A stretch of DNA of 64,000 nucleotides, taken from assembly GCA_017464805.1 (NCBI GenBank), contig JAFTYE010000002.1:1-64000 (forward strand), given 5' to 3'. The stretch comes from Clostridia bacterium (GTDB taxonomy: Bacteria > Bacillota > Clostridia > Oscillospirales > CAG-272). Below are positions 25,074 to 33,998 of this stretch, in pieces. Within the stretch, counting starts at the first letter, position 1, and each line of letters opens with the position of its first letter. Both the position numbers and the translations under genes were made by a program. The notes beneath the pieces are model-generated. The model did no database searches and had not been told where the DNA came from. It saw nothing but the letters and a program-made list of their open reading frames with translations.

Positions 25074-27710
25074 ATGACGCAAAAGAAAGAAAAGATCGCG
25101 CAATTAGCAAAGGATCTTGCCCTTTCCGGCAAGGACATTCTCGACGTCCTGAAGGAGTGCGGCATTGACAAGAAGACCGGCAGCTCGGTCGAGGGCGCGG
25201 AGCTGGAGCTCCTGTTCGACCGCCTGACCGAGGCTTATCAATTAGAAAATCTCGATGAATACGTAAACGGCACGGCCAAGATTATCATGCCCGCGCCGAA
25301 GGTAGAAAAAAAGCCCGAGCCGCCCAAGGCAGAGGCAAAGAAGGCAGAGGTACCCAAGCCTGCTGCCCCCAAGGCAGAGGCAAAGGCGGCTCCCGCACCG
25401 CAGGCAAAGCCGGCACCGAGCGCGCCCGTGCGTCCCGACCGCCCTGCCCGCCCCGCACAGCCATCCTCACGCCCCGAGCCGCGCCGTGAGGATGCACGCC
25501 GTCCCGCCGCACCCGTACAGGGCGCAAAGCCGGCAGCTCCCAAGGCTCCCGTTGCCCCTGCGGGGGGTGTCTCCACCCCTGCGCTCGACCGCCAAAAGCG
25601 CGCCGCCGAGCAGAAGCCGGCCCAGCCCGCCGCCGCACCCGCGCAGAAGAAAGAGGAGAAGAAGAAGGAGCGTCAGTCCTTCAAGACCATCATCCCCACC
25701 ACCCCCGTATCCTCCGAGAACGTAGAGGTGGTGGTTGCGAAACAGCGGGGAACCCGTGTGGTGGACACCCGTACCACGCACGTCGATCTGTCCAAGTACG
25801 ACGACCGACTGAATAACTTCATCCCCGGCGCGGCAGACCTGCGCGGCGAGCGTCAGAAGCTCAAAAAGCAGGACAACCGCAACAGCTTCGGCAAGGGTCG
25901 TGAGAAGGATCGCATGGCACAGGAGAAGCTGCGCCGTCAGCAGGAGATGCTGGCGAAGAAAAAGCAGCTGGAGATCACCATCCCCGACATGATCGCGGTG
26001 GGCGAGCTGGCTTCGCGCATGAAGAAGACCTCGGGCGAGGTCATCAAAAAGCTGATGATGATGGGCATCATGGCCACCGTCAACCAGGAGATCGACTACG
26101 ATACCGCCTTCCTGATCGCCGACGAGTTCGGCATCAAGGTAGAGAAGGAGGTCGTGGTCAGTATCGAGGAGCAGCTCTTTGACGAAACCGTCGACCCTGA
26201 GGACAGCCTGGTCGAGCGCGCACCCGTTGTGTGCGTCATGGGTCACGTTGACCACGGTAAAACCTCTCTGCTCGACGCGATCCGCCACACCAGCGTGACC
26301 AAGGGCGAGGCAGGCGGCATCACGCAGGCCATCGGTGCTTACCGCGTGGATCTGGACGGAAAGCCGCTGACCTTCCTGGACACCCCCGGTCATGAGGCCT
26401 TTACCGCCATGCGTGCGCGCGGTGCCCAGGCGACCGATATCGCCATTTTGGTGGTCGCCGCCGACGACGGCATCATGCCCCAGACGGTGGAGGCGATCAA
26501 CCACGCCAAGGCCGCGGGCATTGACATCGTGGTCGCCATTAACAAAATGGATAAACCCCACGCCAATCCCGACGCCGTGATTTCCGCCCTGACCCAGTAC
26601 GAGCTGGTTCCCGAGGAGTGGGGCGGCGACGTGATCTGCGTTCCCGTTTCGGCCCTGACCGGCATGGGCATCGACAAGCTGCTGGAAAGCGTGCTCCTCG
26701 TTGCCGAGGTCAAGGAGCTGAAGGCCAACCCCTCTCGCCGCGCCAAGGGTATCGTACTGGAAGCCAAACTGGACAAGGGCCGCGGCCCTGTTGCCACGGT
26801 GCTGGTGCAGAACGGTACGCTCCGCACGGGTGACATCGTGATCGCGGGCACGGCCGTCGGTCGCGTGCGTGCGATGATCAACGACAAGGGCAAGGTGGTC
26901 AAGGAAGCAGGCCCCAGCATTCCCGTTGAGATCACGGGTCTTGCCGAGGTGCCGAACGCAGGCGACGAATTCAACGCCGTTGAGGACGAAAAGATGGCAC
27001 GCTCGCTGGCAGAGCAACGCCGCGAGGCCGCCCGTCAGGAAGAGTTCAAGGCCAACGCCCGCATGTCGCTTGACGACCTCTTCACGCAGATGAGCGAGGG
27101 TGTCAAGGATCTGAACATCATCGTCAAGGCAGACGTGGACGGCTCCGCCGAGGCGGTTCGTGCAGCCCTTTTGAAGCTTTCCGGCGACGAGGTGCGCGTC
27201 AACGTGATCCACAAGGCCGTCGGCGGCATCACCGAGGGCGATGTGATGCTCGCCGCCGCCTCCAACGCCATCATCGTCGGCTTTGCCGTCCGTCCCGACA
27301 AGGGCGCGCTGGACAGTGCCGAGCGTCAAGGCGTAGAGATCCGCACTTACCGCGTCATTTACGAGTGCATTGAGGAGATCGAGGCAGCCATGAAGGGCAT
27401 GCTGGCTCCCGAGTTCAAGGAGGTCTTGCTCGGCCACGCCGAGGTCCGTCAGACCATCCATGTGCCGAACGTCGGCACCATCGCCGGCTCCTACGTGATC
27501 GACGGCAAGATCGCCCGCCACGCCAAGATCCGTGTCGTGCGCGACGGCATCGTGATCTTCGAGGACGAGATTTCCTCGCTCAAACGCTTTAAGGACGACG
27601 CCAAGGAAGTGGCACAGGGCTACGAGTGCGGTGTGGGACTTGAAAAATTCAACGACATCAAAGAAGGCGATATTCTCGAGGCCTTCGTGATGGAAGAAGT
27701 GGCAAGATAA
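25074..27710 (+). CDS. infB: Translation initiation factor IF-2
   Basis: GTPase that positions initiator tRNA on the ribosome. N-terminal IF2N module ([24 protein letters not shown]), a long low-complexity Ala/Pro/Lys linker (about 75-205), a second IF2N module (about 300-345, [30 protein letters not shown]), then the G domain with GHVDHGKTS near 390, DTPGHEAF and NKMDKP, and the conserved C-terminal domains ending [13 protein letters not shown]. 878 residues. Last standard gene of the operon; rbfA, often next, is absent and guaA follows after 34 nt. Confidence 0.99.
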   Translation: MTQKKEKIAQLAKDLALSGKDILDVLKECGIDKKTGSSVEGAELELLFDRLTEAYQLENLDEYVNGTAKIIMPAPKVEKKPEPPKAEAKKAEVPKPAAPKAEAKAAPAPQAKPAPSAPVRPDRPARPAQPSSRPEPRREDARRPAAPVQGAKPAAPKAPVAPAGGVSTPALDRQKRAAEQKPAQPAAAPAQKKEEKKKERQSFKTIIPTTPVSSENVEVVVAKQRGTRVVDTRTTHVDLSKYDDRLNNFIPGAADLRGERQKLKKQDNRNSFGKGREKDRMAQEKLRRQQEMLAKKKQLEITIPDMIAVGELASRMKKTSGEVIKKLMMMGIMATVNQEIDYDTAFLIADEFGIKVEKEVVVSIEEQLFDETVDPEDSLVERAPVVCVMGHVDHGKTSLLDAIRHTSVTKGEAGGITQAIGAYRVDLDGKPLTFLDTPGHEAFTAMRARGAQATDIAILVVAADDGIMPQTVEAINHAKAAGIDIVVAINKMDKPHANPDAVISALTQYELVPEEWGGDVICVPVSALTGMGIDKLLESVLLVAEVKELKANPSRRAKGIVLEAKLDKGRGPVATVLVQNGTLRTGDIVIAGTAVGRVRAMINDKGKVVKEAGPSIPVEITGLAEVPNAGDEFNAVEDEKMARSLAEQRREAARQEEFKANARMSLDDLFTQMSEGVKDLNIIVKADVDGSAEAVRAALLKLSGDEVRVNVIHKAVGGITEGDVMLAAASNAIIVGFAVRPDKGALDSAERQGVEIRTYRVIYECIEEIEAAMKGMLAPEFKEVLLGHAEVRQTIHVPNVGTIAGSYVIDGKIARHAKIRVVRDGIVIFEDEISSLKRFKDDAKEVAQGYECGVGLEKFNDIKEGDILEAFVMEEVAR

Positions 27711-27744
27711 ACATTCGTTACAATAAAAATGGAGGAAAAAACGC

Positions 27745-28725
27745 ATGGACAGCAACAAAAGACCCGAAAGCATGGCACGCATCACCACCCTCGAACTGGC
27801 AAACGCCTTTATTGAAGAACAAGTTACCGCAATACGAAAGCAAGTCGGCGACAAGAAGGTTCTGCTCGCGCTCTCCGGTGGCGTGGATTCCTCTGTGGTA
27901 GCCGCCCTGCTGATCAAGGCCATCGGCCGTCAGCTGGTTTGCGTGCACGTCAACCACGGTCTGATGCGTAAGGGCGAATCCGAGCAGGTCATTGAGGTGT
28001 TCGGAAAAGCCCTTGACGCCAACCTGATCTATGTGGATGCCACTGACCGCTTCCTTGATCTCCTCGCCGGCGTTGCCGAGCCGGAGAAAAAGCGCAAGAT
28101 CATCGGCGGCGAGTTCATCAAGGTCTTTGACGAGGAGGCGTCCAAGCTGGAAGGCATTTCCTTCCTCGCACAGGGCACCATCTACCCCGACATTCTCGAA
28201 TCCAAGGGCGTCAAGGCGCACCACAACGTGGGCGGCCTGCCCGAGGGCATGCAGTTTGAGTTGGTCGAACCTGTGAAGCTGCTCTACAAAGACGAGGTGC
28301 GCGTGGTGGGCGAGGCACTCGGTCTGCCGCACGGCATGGTCTACCGTCAGCCGTTCCCCGGCCCCGGACTTGGTGTCCGTTGCCTGGGCGCGATCACCCG
28401 CGACCGTCTGCATGCGCTCCGCGAAGCGGACGCCATTTTGCGCGAGGAGTTTGACCTCGCAGGCCTTGCCGAGCATGTGTGGCAGTATTTCATCGCTGTG
28501 CCCGATTTCAAGAGCGTGGGCGTGCGTAACGATGCGCGCTACGAGGGCTGGCCAGCCATCATCCGCGCGGTCAACACCACCGACGCCATGACCGCCACGA
28601 TCGAAGAGATCCCCTATGCCGTGCTGCATAAGATCACGAGCCGCATCACGCACGAGGTAGAGGGCATCAACCGCGTGCTGTACGACCTCACCCCGAAGCC
28701 GATCGGCACGATTGAGTGGGAGTAA
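27745..28725 (+). CDS. guaA: GMP synthase ATP-pyrophosphatase subunit, no GATase domain
   Basis: Catalyses amination of XMP to GMP. The N-terminus goes directly into the N-type PP-loop domain (LLALSGGVDSSVVAALLIKAIG, about 38-60), followed by lysine-rich HHNVGGLPEGMQFELVEPVKLLYKDEVR and the dimerisation domain ending KPIGTIEWE. The roughly 190-residue N-terminal glutaminase domain of ordinary bacterial GuaA is missing: GGAGG sits right before the ATG, and upstream is infB. So this is a two-subunit (archaeal-like) or ammonia-dependent enzyme; no GATase gene is visible here. 326 residues. Confidence 0.95.
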   Translation: MDSNKRPESMARITTLELANAFIEEQVTAIRKQVGDKKVLLALSGGVDSSVVAALLIKAIGRQLVCVHVNHGLMRKGESEQVIEVFGKALDANLIYVDATDRFLDLLAGVAEPEKKRKIIGGEFIKVFDEEASKLEGISFLAQGTIYPDILESKGVKAHHNVGGLPEGMQFELVEPVKLLYKDEVRVVGEALGLPHGMVYRQPFPGPGLGVRCLGAITRDRLHALREADAILREEFDLAGLAEHVWQYFIAVPDFKSVGVRNDARYEGWPAIIRAVNTTDAMTATIEEIPYAVLHKITSRITHEVEGINRVLYDLTPKPIGTIEWE

Positions 28726-28736
28726 GTCTTAAGAAA

Positions 28737-28774
28737 AAGAAGAGGCAGCCGTAAACGGCTACCTCTTCTTTTAT
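28737..28774 (+). terminator. Terminator after guaA
   Basis: AAGAAGAGG and AGCCGT pair with ACGGCT and CCTCTTCTT (one mismatch), followed by TTTAT. It ends the rimP-guaA transcription unit. Confidence 0.9.
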
Positions 28775-28803
28775 CTTTCTCTTCTCCTTGCCCTTTCACT
28801 CGC

Positions 28804-28832
28804 TTGACACTCCGGATATTTCCTGTTATAAT
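28804..28832 (+). promoter_or_regulatory. Promoter of the SGNH lipoprotein gene
   Basis: Perfect TTGACA-N17-TATAAT, 30 nt before the ATG. Confidence 0.93.
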
Positions 28833-28862
28833 GGAAACGAACAAATAACAAGGAGTCTTGCT

Positions 28863-29834
28863 ATGAAAAAACTTTTTCCGTATATCGCACTCGTCTGCCT
28901 TTTGCTGCTCTCCCTCGTCTTTTTCTCCTCATGCGAGGAGCCACCGGTTCCCATCAAGCTGGGGGACATTGCGGACGTCACCCAAGGCTATTTCGGCGAG
29001 TACACGAAGCCCATCACCGTTATGCTCTCCGACTATGTAAATGAAAACGGTGTCGGGGTCTCCTATGCCGTGTCCTCGTCAGACAAATCGGTAGCCGAGG
29101 TATCGCTTGACGGTGATAAGCTGACCGTCGAGCTGCTTTCGGGCGAGGGAAGCTCCGAGATCACGGTTTCGGTCATGAGTGGCGAGACGGAAGCCTTTAC
29201 CCTTTCCTTCGACGTGACCGCTGTCACCTATTCAAAGATTGCCTGCATCGGCGACAGCCTGACCTACGGGCACTCCTGGCCGGAGGAGTCCTATCCGGTA
29301 TACCTTTCTGAGGAGCTTGGCCCTACCTTCAACATTGGGAATTTCGGCCGCAACGGCGCATCCATCTGCGGCTACAATCCCACAGGCTACCTCAAATACA
29401 CCGAGCAAAGCGAATACGAGGCAAGCCTTGCTTTCAAGCCGGATATCCTGGTGATCATGCTGGGCACAAACGACGCCAAGGATTGGACGCCCGCCGAGCC
29501 TGAATTTCTCGGAGAGTACGTGGATCTCGTGGACTCCTACTACCAAGCATGCCCCGATGTCAAGATCCTCTTGGTAACGGCACCGCCCACCATGGAAAAC
29601 AACCGCTTCCAGCTTCCAAACGATGTGATCCGCGACAGCGTTGTCCCTATGCAGCGCGAGCTTGCCGATATGCTCGGGCTGCCCCTTATAGATCTGTACG
29701 CGATCTTTGAGGGTCTGGAAGGCGGATACGACAGCCTGCTTCGCGGGGATGCCGCCTACGACGGCGTTCACCTCTCCGTGGACGGTGCCCGCTTCGTCGC
29801 ACAACTGGTAGCCGAAGCCGTTTCCGAGTTTTGA
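28863..29834 (+). CDS. SGNH/GDSL-hydrolase lipoprotein
   Basis: An exported lipid-anchored esterase/acetylhydrolase candidate. Signal peptide with lipobox FFSSC (Cys24). Residues about 35-118 form an Ig-like beta domain. The SGNH domain follows: block I CIGDSLTYG (Ser nucleophile), block II Gly in NIGNFGRNGAS, block III LGTNDAKD, block V DGVHLS (Asp and His). All four catalytic positions are present. Such enzymes deacetylate glycans or peptidoglycan, but the substrate cannot be read here. AAGGAGT precedes the ATG. Single-gene unit between promoter and terminator; 323 residues. Confidence 0.9.
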   Translation: MKKLFPYIALVCLLLLSLVFFSSCEEPPVPIKLGDIADVTQGYFGEYTKPITVMLSDYVNENGVGVSYAVSSSDKSVAEVSLDGDKLTVELLSGEGSSEITVSVMSGETEAFTLSFDVTAVTYSKIACIGDSLTYGHSWPEESYPVYLSEELGPTFNIGNFGRNGASICGYNPTGYLKYTEQSEYEASLAFKPDILVIMLGTNDAKDWTPAEPEFLGEYVDLVDSYYQACPDVKILLVTAPPTMENNRFQLPNDVIRDSVVPMQRELADMLGLPLIDLYAIFEGLEGGYDSLLRGDAAYDGVHLSVDGARFVAQLVAEAVSEF

Positions 29835-29848
29835 TTTTACAATAAGAC

Positions 29849-29886
29849 AATTGCGCCGCGAAGCTTCGCGGCGCAATTTTTTTATT
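29849..29886. terminator. Bidirectional terminator, perfect palindrome
   Basis: A 30-bp perfect palindrome centred on AAGCTT (29849-29878) with A/T flanks ends the SGNH gene and the convergent XRE gene. Confidence 0.92.
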
Positions 29887-30190
29887 TATGCAATCCCTTG
29901 GCAAGAGCAATCAAATGCTGCAATTGCTCACTTCCTAGCCCCTTTGTAGCCAAGATCAGCTCGTCTACCTGCTGCGGATTTTTCGTGTCAGCATCAAAAA
30001 ATTCTGACGGTGTGATCCCCAAAAACTCACAAATTTTGAAAAACGCCGCCATAGACGGATAACCAATGCCGTTTTCAATGTTGTTGATATATCCCGTGCT
30101 TTGACCGATCAGCTCACTCATCTTTCTGGCTGAAATTCCCTTCTGCGTGCGAAGTGTGGCTAATCTTTGAGAAAAAAACTTTTGTTCCAT
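29882..30190 (-). CDS. XRE-family transcriptional regulator
   Basis: 102 residues. The HTH is LATLRTQKGISARKMSELIGQSTGYINNIENGIGYPSM (about 9-46), followed by AFFKICEFLGITPSEFF and a short helical tail (VDELILATKGLGSEQLQHLIALAKGL) likely for dimerisation. Start at MEQKFF with GGTG/AGGATGG upstream; ATG four codons earlier is possible. Divergent from a SLOG-like gene whose promoter spacer contains a palindrome. This stretch is more AT-rich than its surroundings, hinting at acquisition by transfer. Confidence 0.88.
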   Translation of the reverse strand: MEQKFFSQRLATLRTQKGISARKMSELIGQSTGYINNIENGIGYPSMAAFFKICEFLGITPSEFFDADTKNPQQVDELILATKGLGSEQLQHLIALAKGLHK

Positions 30191-30264
30191 TGCGGTCACC
30201 ATCCTGTTAACTAATTGTACTATACAAGATAGCATCATATAGCCAATTATATTAATTATTCCTG

Positions 30265-30293
30265 TTGATATGACCAATTATTTTGGTTATTAT
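30265..30293 (+). promoter_or_regulatory. Promoter with operator inside the spacer
   Basis: TTGATA-N17-TATTAT. The spacer contains ACCAA-TTATT-TTGGT (30273-30287), a 15-bp 5-5-5 palindrome that is the likely XRE operator. A related half-site AATTGGCT lies at the divergent XRE promoter (minus-strand TTGGCT-N16-TATAGT around 30217-30244). Confidence 0.8.
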
Positions 30294-30334
30294 GAAAGAA
30301 GGTGCCTAATTCTTTTATGTCAGGAGCGGTTTCT

Positions 30335-30772
30335 ATGATATGTGCTTTGTTTGGAAACAGTAAGCTTTTTGAGGATGTGGAGCAAATTTTACAGCAAGCG
30401 CTTTGCGCCCTGATACAGGAGCACAGCACCGTGAACTTTTACGTAGGCACACACGGAGATTTTGATTCCGCCGCATTGCGCGTGTTGAAAAAACTAAAAG
30501 GACAATATCCTTTTATGGACTATACGATCATTTTGGCTTATTTACCGACAAAAAAGGATGCTCTCTCGGATTCGGATGCCTCTCATTCGGTTTTCCCCCA
30601 AATCCTGGACTCTGTTCCGTTGCGCTTTGCGATCGACAAACGGAACCGATTTATGCTGGAACAGGCAGATATCATCCTCACTTATACTCGCTATTCTACC
30701 GGCAATACGGCAAAATACAAGCAGCTTGCCGTGAAAAAAGGAAAAACCGTCATAGAGCTGTTTTGTAAATAA
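30335..30772 (+). CDS. SLOG-like (DUF1273/YspA-type) nucleotide-binding protein
   Basis: 145 residues with a Rossmann-like pattern: MICALFGNSKLFEDVEQ, FYVGTHGDFDSAALRVLKKLKGQYPFMDYTIILAYLP, then RFAIDKRNRFMLEQADIILTY and GKTVIEL. The strand-helix order and the KRNRFMLEQADIILTY segment match SLOG-superfamily proteins of Clostridia that I recognise; members are proposed to bind nucleotides or nucleotide-derived signals. AGGAG precedes this ATG; an upstream GTG at 30302 would remove the ribosome site. Paired with the divergent XRE gene. The ligand and role are unknown. Confidence 0.75.
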   Translation: MICALFGNSKLFEDVEQILQQALCALIQEHSTVNFYVGTHGDFDSAALRVLKKLKGQYPFMDYTIILAYLPTKKDALSDSDASHSVFPQILDSVPLRFAIDKRNRFMLEQADIILTYTRYSTGNTAKYKQLAVKKGKTVIELFCK

Positions 30773-30785
30773 TCCCCTCTTCCCC

Positions 30786-30813
30786 TTGCTTTTGTGCTTC
30801 ATTGTGGTATAAT
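30786..30813 (+). promoter_or_regulatory. Promoter immediately upstream of the MITE
   Basis: TTGCTT-N16-TATAAT. The -10 box ends 2 bp before the inserted element, so transcription would start inside it. It probably was the promoter of the sugar isomerase gene before the insertion. Confidence 0.75.
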
Positions 30814-30815
30814 TA

Positions 30816-31085
30816 GGGTAACAGGAGCTATCCGAACCCGCCGCGGAGTCTGTATTTTCGGCTCTTTTCGGATTGTCGTCCTCGCAAGCTCCGCACCTTG
30901 CTTCGTCCTTCGCACCAAAATCGCTCAAAAATACACGGCTCGGCGGTCGTAGAATTTTGGTTAGGCAAATTTTTAGGCGGAGCAAGGAAAAGGGCGCAGA
31001 TTATATAGGAATATCATCAAGCCCTTTGACGCAGATGCGGCAAAAATTTGCCAACAAAATCGGATTCGGATAACTCCTGTTACCC
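30816..31085. mobile_element. 270-bp MITE with TA target duplication
   Basis: Terminal inverted repeats of 25 bp with 2 mismatches: 30816-30840 begins GGGTAACAGGAG and 31061-31085 ends CTCCTGTTACCC. Both ends are flanked by TA (30814-30815, 31086-31087), the target preference of IS630/Tc1-mariner elements. There is no transposase; the only internal open frame is short and has no homology I recognise. It fills the gap between the SLOG-like gene and the isomerase. Confidence 0.9.
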
Positions 31086-31112
31086 TACGTGAAATTCACA
31101 CAAGGAGCTTTT

Positions 31113-31979
31113 ATGAAGACCTCAACCGAAATCAATTCCGCCGCCAAGAGGATCGGCGAAGAAAAAACGATCGAGATGGTCGCCCGCGCGGGCTTTGATG
31201 CGTGGGATTTTTCCATGTTCCGCATGTGCAACATTACCTGGGGCATTCACGAGGCACCCCTGAACCCCGACCATCCTCTGGGCGGGCGGGATTATCTGGC
31301 CTTTGCGCGGCATCTGCGTCGTGTGGGCGAGGACTGCGGCATCGTCTGCAACCAGTCACACGCCCCCTTTCCCAGCTATTACGCGGGCATTGAGGTAGCT
31401 TTGAAGCGCGCCATCGAATGCACCGCCGAGGCGGGTGCCGAGATCTGCGTCATCCACCCCGATAACTACAAAAGTGCCGAGGAAAACGCCGAGTTTTTCC
31501 TCAATTTGCTCCCCTTTGCGAAGTCCTGCGGCGTGAAGATCGCCACCGAGAACATGTGGACGTGGGACAAGGAAAAGGACGAGTCTGCCTTTGCCGCCTG
31601 CGCGACGGGCGCGGATTTCTGCCGCCACGTCGACGCGGTGAACGATCCGTTCCTTGTGGCCTGTCTTGACATCGGACACGCGGAGATGCGCGGCTCGGGT
31701 GACGGTGCTCCCAACATGATCCGCGCGCTGGGTCACCGCCTGGCCGCCCTGCACCTACACGACAATGACCAATGGAAGGACTCGCACAACATTCCCTTCT
31801 CCATGAGTATCGACTTCGACGCGGTGGTGCGCGCCCTGCACGAGATCGACTACCGAGGCTATTTTACCCTGGAGGCCGACCAATACCTCAAGGATTACGC
31901 GGACGAGGACATCTACAACGGTATCCTCGCGCTCTCCCGCGCGGCACGCCGCCTGGCCGACGCGTACGAGGCTTTGTAA
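31113..31979 (+). CDS. Sugar phosphate isomerase/epimerase, AP-endonuclease 2 fold
   Basis: 288-residue TIM barrel of the xylose-isomerase-like superfamily. Metal-ligand candidates: Glu in ATENMW, His in LDIGHAEM, His in LHLHDN, Glu in FTLEADQ, plus VIHPDN. In related enzymes these bind a divalent metal and isomerise or epimerise keto sugars; the substrate cannot be told. The start MKTSTEINSAAKRIG is set by ACAAGGAG; an ATG-like frame start at 31089 is in MITE-flanking sequence. Its original promoter now lies 300 nt upstream, beyond the MITE. Confidence 0.85.
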   Translation: MKTSTEINSAAKRIGEEKTIEMVARAGFDAWDFSMFRMCNITWGIHEAPLNPDHPLGGRDYLAFARHLRRVGEDCGIVCNQSHAPFPSYYAGIEVALKRAIECTAEAGAEICVIHPDNYKSAEENAEFFLNLLPFAKSCGVKIATENMWTWDKEKDESAFAACATGADFCRHVDAVNDPFLVACLDIGHAEMRGSGDGAPNMIRALGHRLAALHLHDNDQWKDSHNIPFSMSIDFDAVVRALHEIDYRGYFTLEADQYLKDYADEDIYNGILALSRAARRLADAYEAL

Positions 31980-32006
31980 AAAAATCAAAAAATTTGTGCG
32001 CTTCTA

Positions 32007-32035
32007 TTGAATTTATGCCCTGTATGTGATATACT
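32007..32035 (+). promoter_or_regulatory. Promoter of the CofE-like gene
   Basis: TTGAAT-N17-TATACT, 57 nt before the ATG. Confidence 0.75.
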
Positions 32036-32091
32036 TATATATTGTGATAGTGGTTTTTCGCGGCACAAGCCGTAAAGGAGGAAAAATATCT

Positions 32092-33291
32092 ATGGAAGCA
32101 AAAGAACGCAAGGTTGGCACCGTTTCGCGCGGTATCCGTTGCCCCATTATCCGACAAGGGGACAATCTTGCAGAGATCGTAACGACCAGCGTGCTGGAAG
32201 CCGCCGAATACGAGGGCTTTTCCCTGCGCGACCGCGACGTGATCTCGATCACCGAGTCCATCGTGGCTCGTGCGCAGGGTAACTACGCATCCGTTGAGAA
32301 TATTGCTGCGGACGTGAAGAAAAAGCTGGGCGGCGGTACCGTCGGCGTAATCTTCCCGATCCTTTCACGTAACCGTTTTGCCATCTGCCTGCGCGGCATC
32401 GCCATGGGCGCGAAGAAGGTCGTTTTGATGCTCAGCTACCCCTCGGACGAGGTGGGCAACGAGCTGGTCAGCCTGGACAAGATCGACGAGGCAGGGGTCA
32501 ACCCGTACAGCGACGTGCTGTCGCTGGAACGCTACCGCGAGTTGTTTGGTGAGAACAAGCACGAGTTCACGGGTGTGGACTACGTGTCCTACTACGCCGA
32601 GCTGGTTCGCTCCTGCGGCGCTGAGGTGGAGATCGTCTTTGCCAACCACGCAAAGACCATCCTTGATTACACCGACACCGTCATCAACTGCGATATTCAT
32701 ACCCGTGCCCGTACCAAGCGCATTTTGCGCGAGGCAGGCGCACGCGTAGTGTGCGGTCTGGACGATCTGATGAACGCCCCCGTGGACGGCAGCGGCTATA
32801 ACGAAAACTACGGCCTGCTCGGCTCCAACAAGTCCACCGAGGACAAGGTCAAGCTCTTCCCCCGTGACTGCCGCGATCTGGTACTCGACATCCAGGCACG
32901 CGTGCTGGCCGCGACCGGCAAGCACGTAGAGGTCATGGTATACGGCGACGGTGCCTTCAAGGATCCCAAGGGCAAGATCTGGGAGCTGGCCGATCCGGTC
33001 GTGTCCCCCGCTTACACCGACGGCCTCGTGGGTACGCCCAATGAGCTGAAGCTGAAGTACCTGGCCGACAACGACTTCAAGGATCTTACGGGTGAGGAGC
33101 TGAAGGCTGCCATCTCCGAGAGCATTCGAAAGAAGAACGGCTCGCTTGTTGGCAACATGGCCTCGCAGGGCACGACCCCGCGTCAGCTGACTGACCTGAT
33201 CGGCTCGCTGTGCGACCTGACCAGCGGCTCGGGCGACAAGGGTACGCCCGTGGTGCTCGTGCAGGGTTACTTTGACACCTACGTCAACTAA
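32092..33291 (+). CDS. CofE-like (coenzyme F420-0:glutamate ligase family) protein
   Basis: 399 residues. The N-terminal CofE-like domain is recognisable from RGIRCPIIRQGDNLAEIVTTSVLEAA, DRDVISITESIVARAQGNY and NRFAICLRGIAMGAKKVVLMLSYPSDEVGN; the C-terminal part has YGDGAFKDPKGKIWELADPVVSPAYTDGL. Clostridia are not known to make F420 and no other cof gene is nearby, so the substrate is probably different. AGGAGG sets the start at MEAKERKVG. Monocistronic between a promoter and two terminators. Confidence 0.8.
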   Translation: MEAKERKVGTVSRGIRCPIIRQGDNLAEIVTTSVLEAAEYEGFSLRDRDVISITESIVARAQGNYASVENIAADVKKKLGGGTVGVIFPILSRNRFAICLRGIAMGAKKVVLMLSYPSDEVGNELVSLDKIDEAGVNPYSDVLSLERYRELFGENKHEFTGVDYVSYYAELVRSCGAEVEIVFANHAKTILDYTDTVINCDIHTRARTKRILREAGARVVCGLDDLMNAPVDGSGYNENYGLLGSNKSTEDKVKLFPRDCRDLVLDIQARVLAATGKHVEVMVYGDGAFKDPKGKIWELADPVVSPAYTDGLVGTPNELKLKYLADNDFKDLTGEELKAAISESIRKKNGSLVGNMASQGTTPRQLTDLIGSLCDLTSGSGDKGTPVVLVQGYFDTYVN

Positions 33292-33296
33292 ACAAC

Positions 33297-33376
33297 AAAG
33301 GGAGAACGCAGTTCTCCCTTTTTGTTTTAACAATTTAACGGATAGCGAAAGGGGGTGCTGATAGCACCCCCTTTTT
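33297..33376 (+). terminator. Two consecutive terminators
   Basis: Hairpin 1 AAAGGGAGAAC/GTTCTCCCTTT (33297-33321) then TTTGTTTT; hairpin 2 AAAGGGGGTGCT/AGCACCCCCTTT (33348-33374) then TT. From here to 33558 I see no gene. Confidence 0.9.
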
Positions 33377-33558
33377 GATCTTCCTCGATTTTTGTTTCGT
33401 TTCCCCTTTTTACGCGCCTGTTGTCCGCCGTAAGAATTCAAATTCGACATCCGCACCGATCCCGCACGACAAAAGGTCATTTTAAAAGCTCTTGTTCCCC
33501 ACAGTTCCTTTTTAACAATGTTAACAACATTTTGACGAATATACAACACAAAACGAAC

Positions 33559-33588
33559 TTGTTTGCCCATGCCGCACAATGTTATAAT
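33559..33588 (+). promoter_or_regulatory. Promoter of the broken LamG gene
   Basis: TTGTTT-N18-TATAAT, about 32 nt before an AAAGGAG site and ATG. Confidence 0.7.
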
Positions 33589-33620
33589 GAACATAGTACC
33601 TACTCGAAAGGAGCAAGAAT

Positions 33621-33997
33621 ATGCAACGACTCTTATCCTTTGCATTGGCGTTCGTCATGCTTTCCTCTGCATTGGTAGGCTTTGCCTATGCGGGGCCGAC
33701 AACACCGTGGCGGCCGCAGAGACCGAAGCCCCGCTTTCCTCTCTGCCCCATACCTTTGAGGCAACGATATACTTCCCTGCCGATATGACAAGCTCCACAG
33801 GCAGCGTCATCATCGGCAATTATAGCAGTACAAGCAAGGAGAGTATCAACTTTGAGGTAACGGCAAGCGGCAACCCGCGTCTGTATCTGCTGGATGAGGA
33901 AGGCAGTGCAAGCCTTGCCGCCGAGGCAGAGGCGAACATGATCCGCGCGGTCTACGCCATCGGATGCGCGGCAGAAAATTACGTAAAGGAGGCATAA
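33621..33997 (+). pseudogene. Broken exported LamG-like protein gene
   Basis: ATG at 33621 after AAAGGAGC gives a good signal peptide (MQRLLSFALAFVMLSSALVG then FAYA). The frame then turns to nonsense and stops, while the +1 frame continues as GADNTVAAAETEAP, HTFEATIYFPADMTSSTGSVI and INFEVTASGNPRLYLLDEEG, the beginning of a concanavalin A/LamG-type domain. One missing G in the run GGGG at about 33694 would restore the frame. The restored protein is only about 126 residues and the LamG domain stops after about 50, joined to an unrelated tail (MIRAVYAIGCAAENYVKEA). So it is a decayed deletion remnant, or the frameshift is an assembly error on top of a truncation. Confidence 0.65.
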
Positions 33998-33998
33998 C

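Noticed and set aside
30873..31073. 66-codon frame inside the MITE
   Set aside because: No ribosome site, no family motif, and the element's ends and length mark it as non-coding.
33563..33997. A 144-codon protein starting in the promoter region of the LamG remnant
   Set aside because: The start lies inside the -35/-10 region; the real ATG is at 33621 in another frame, and the LamG part is reached only through a frameshift.
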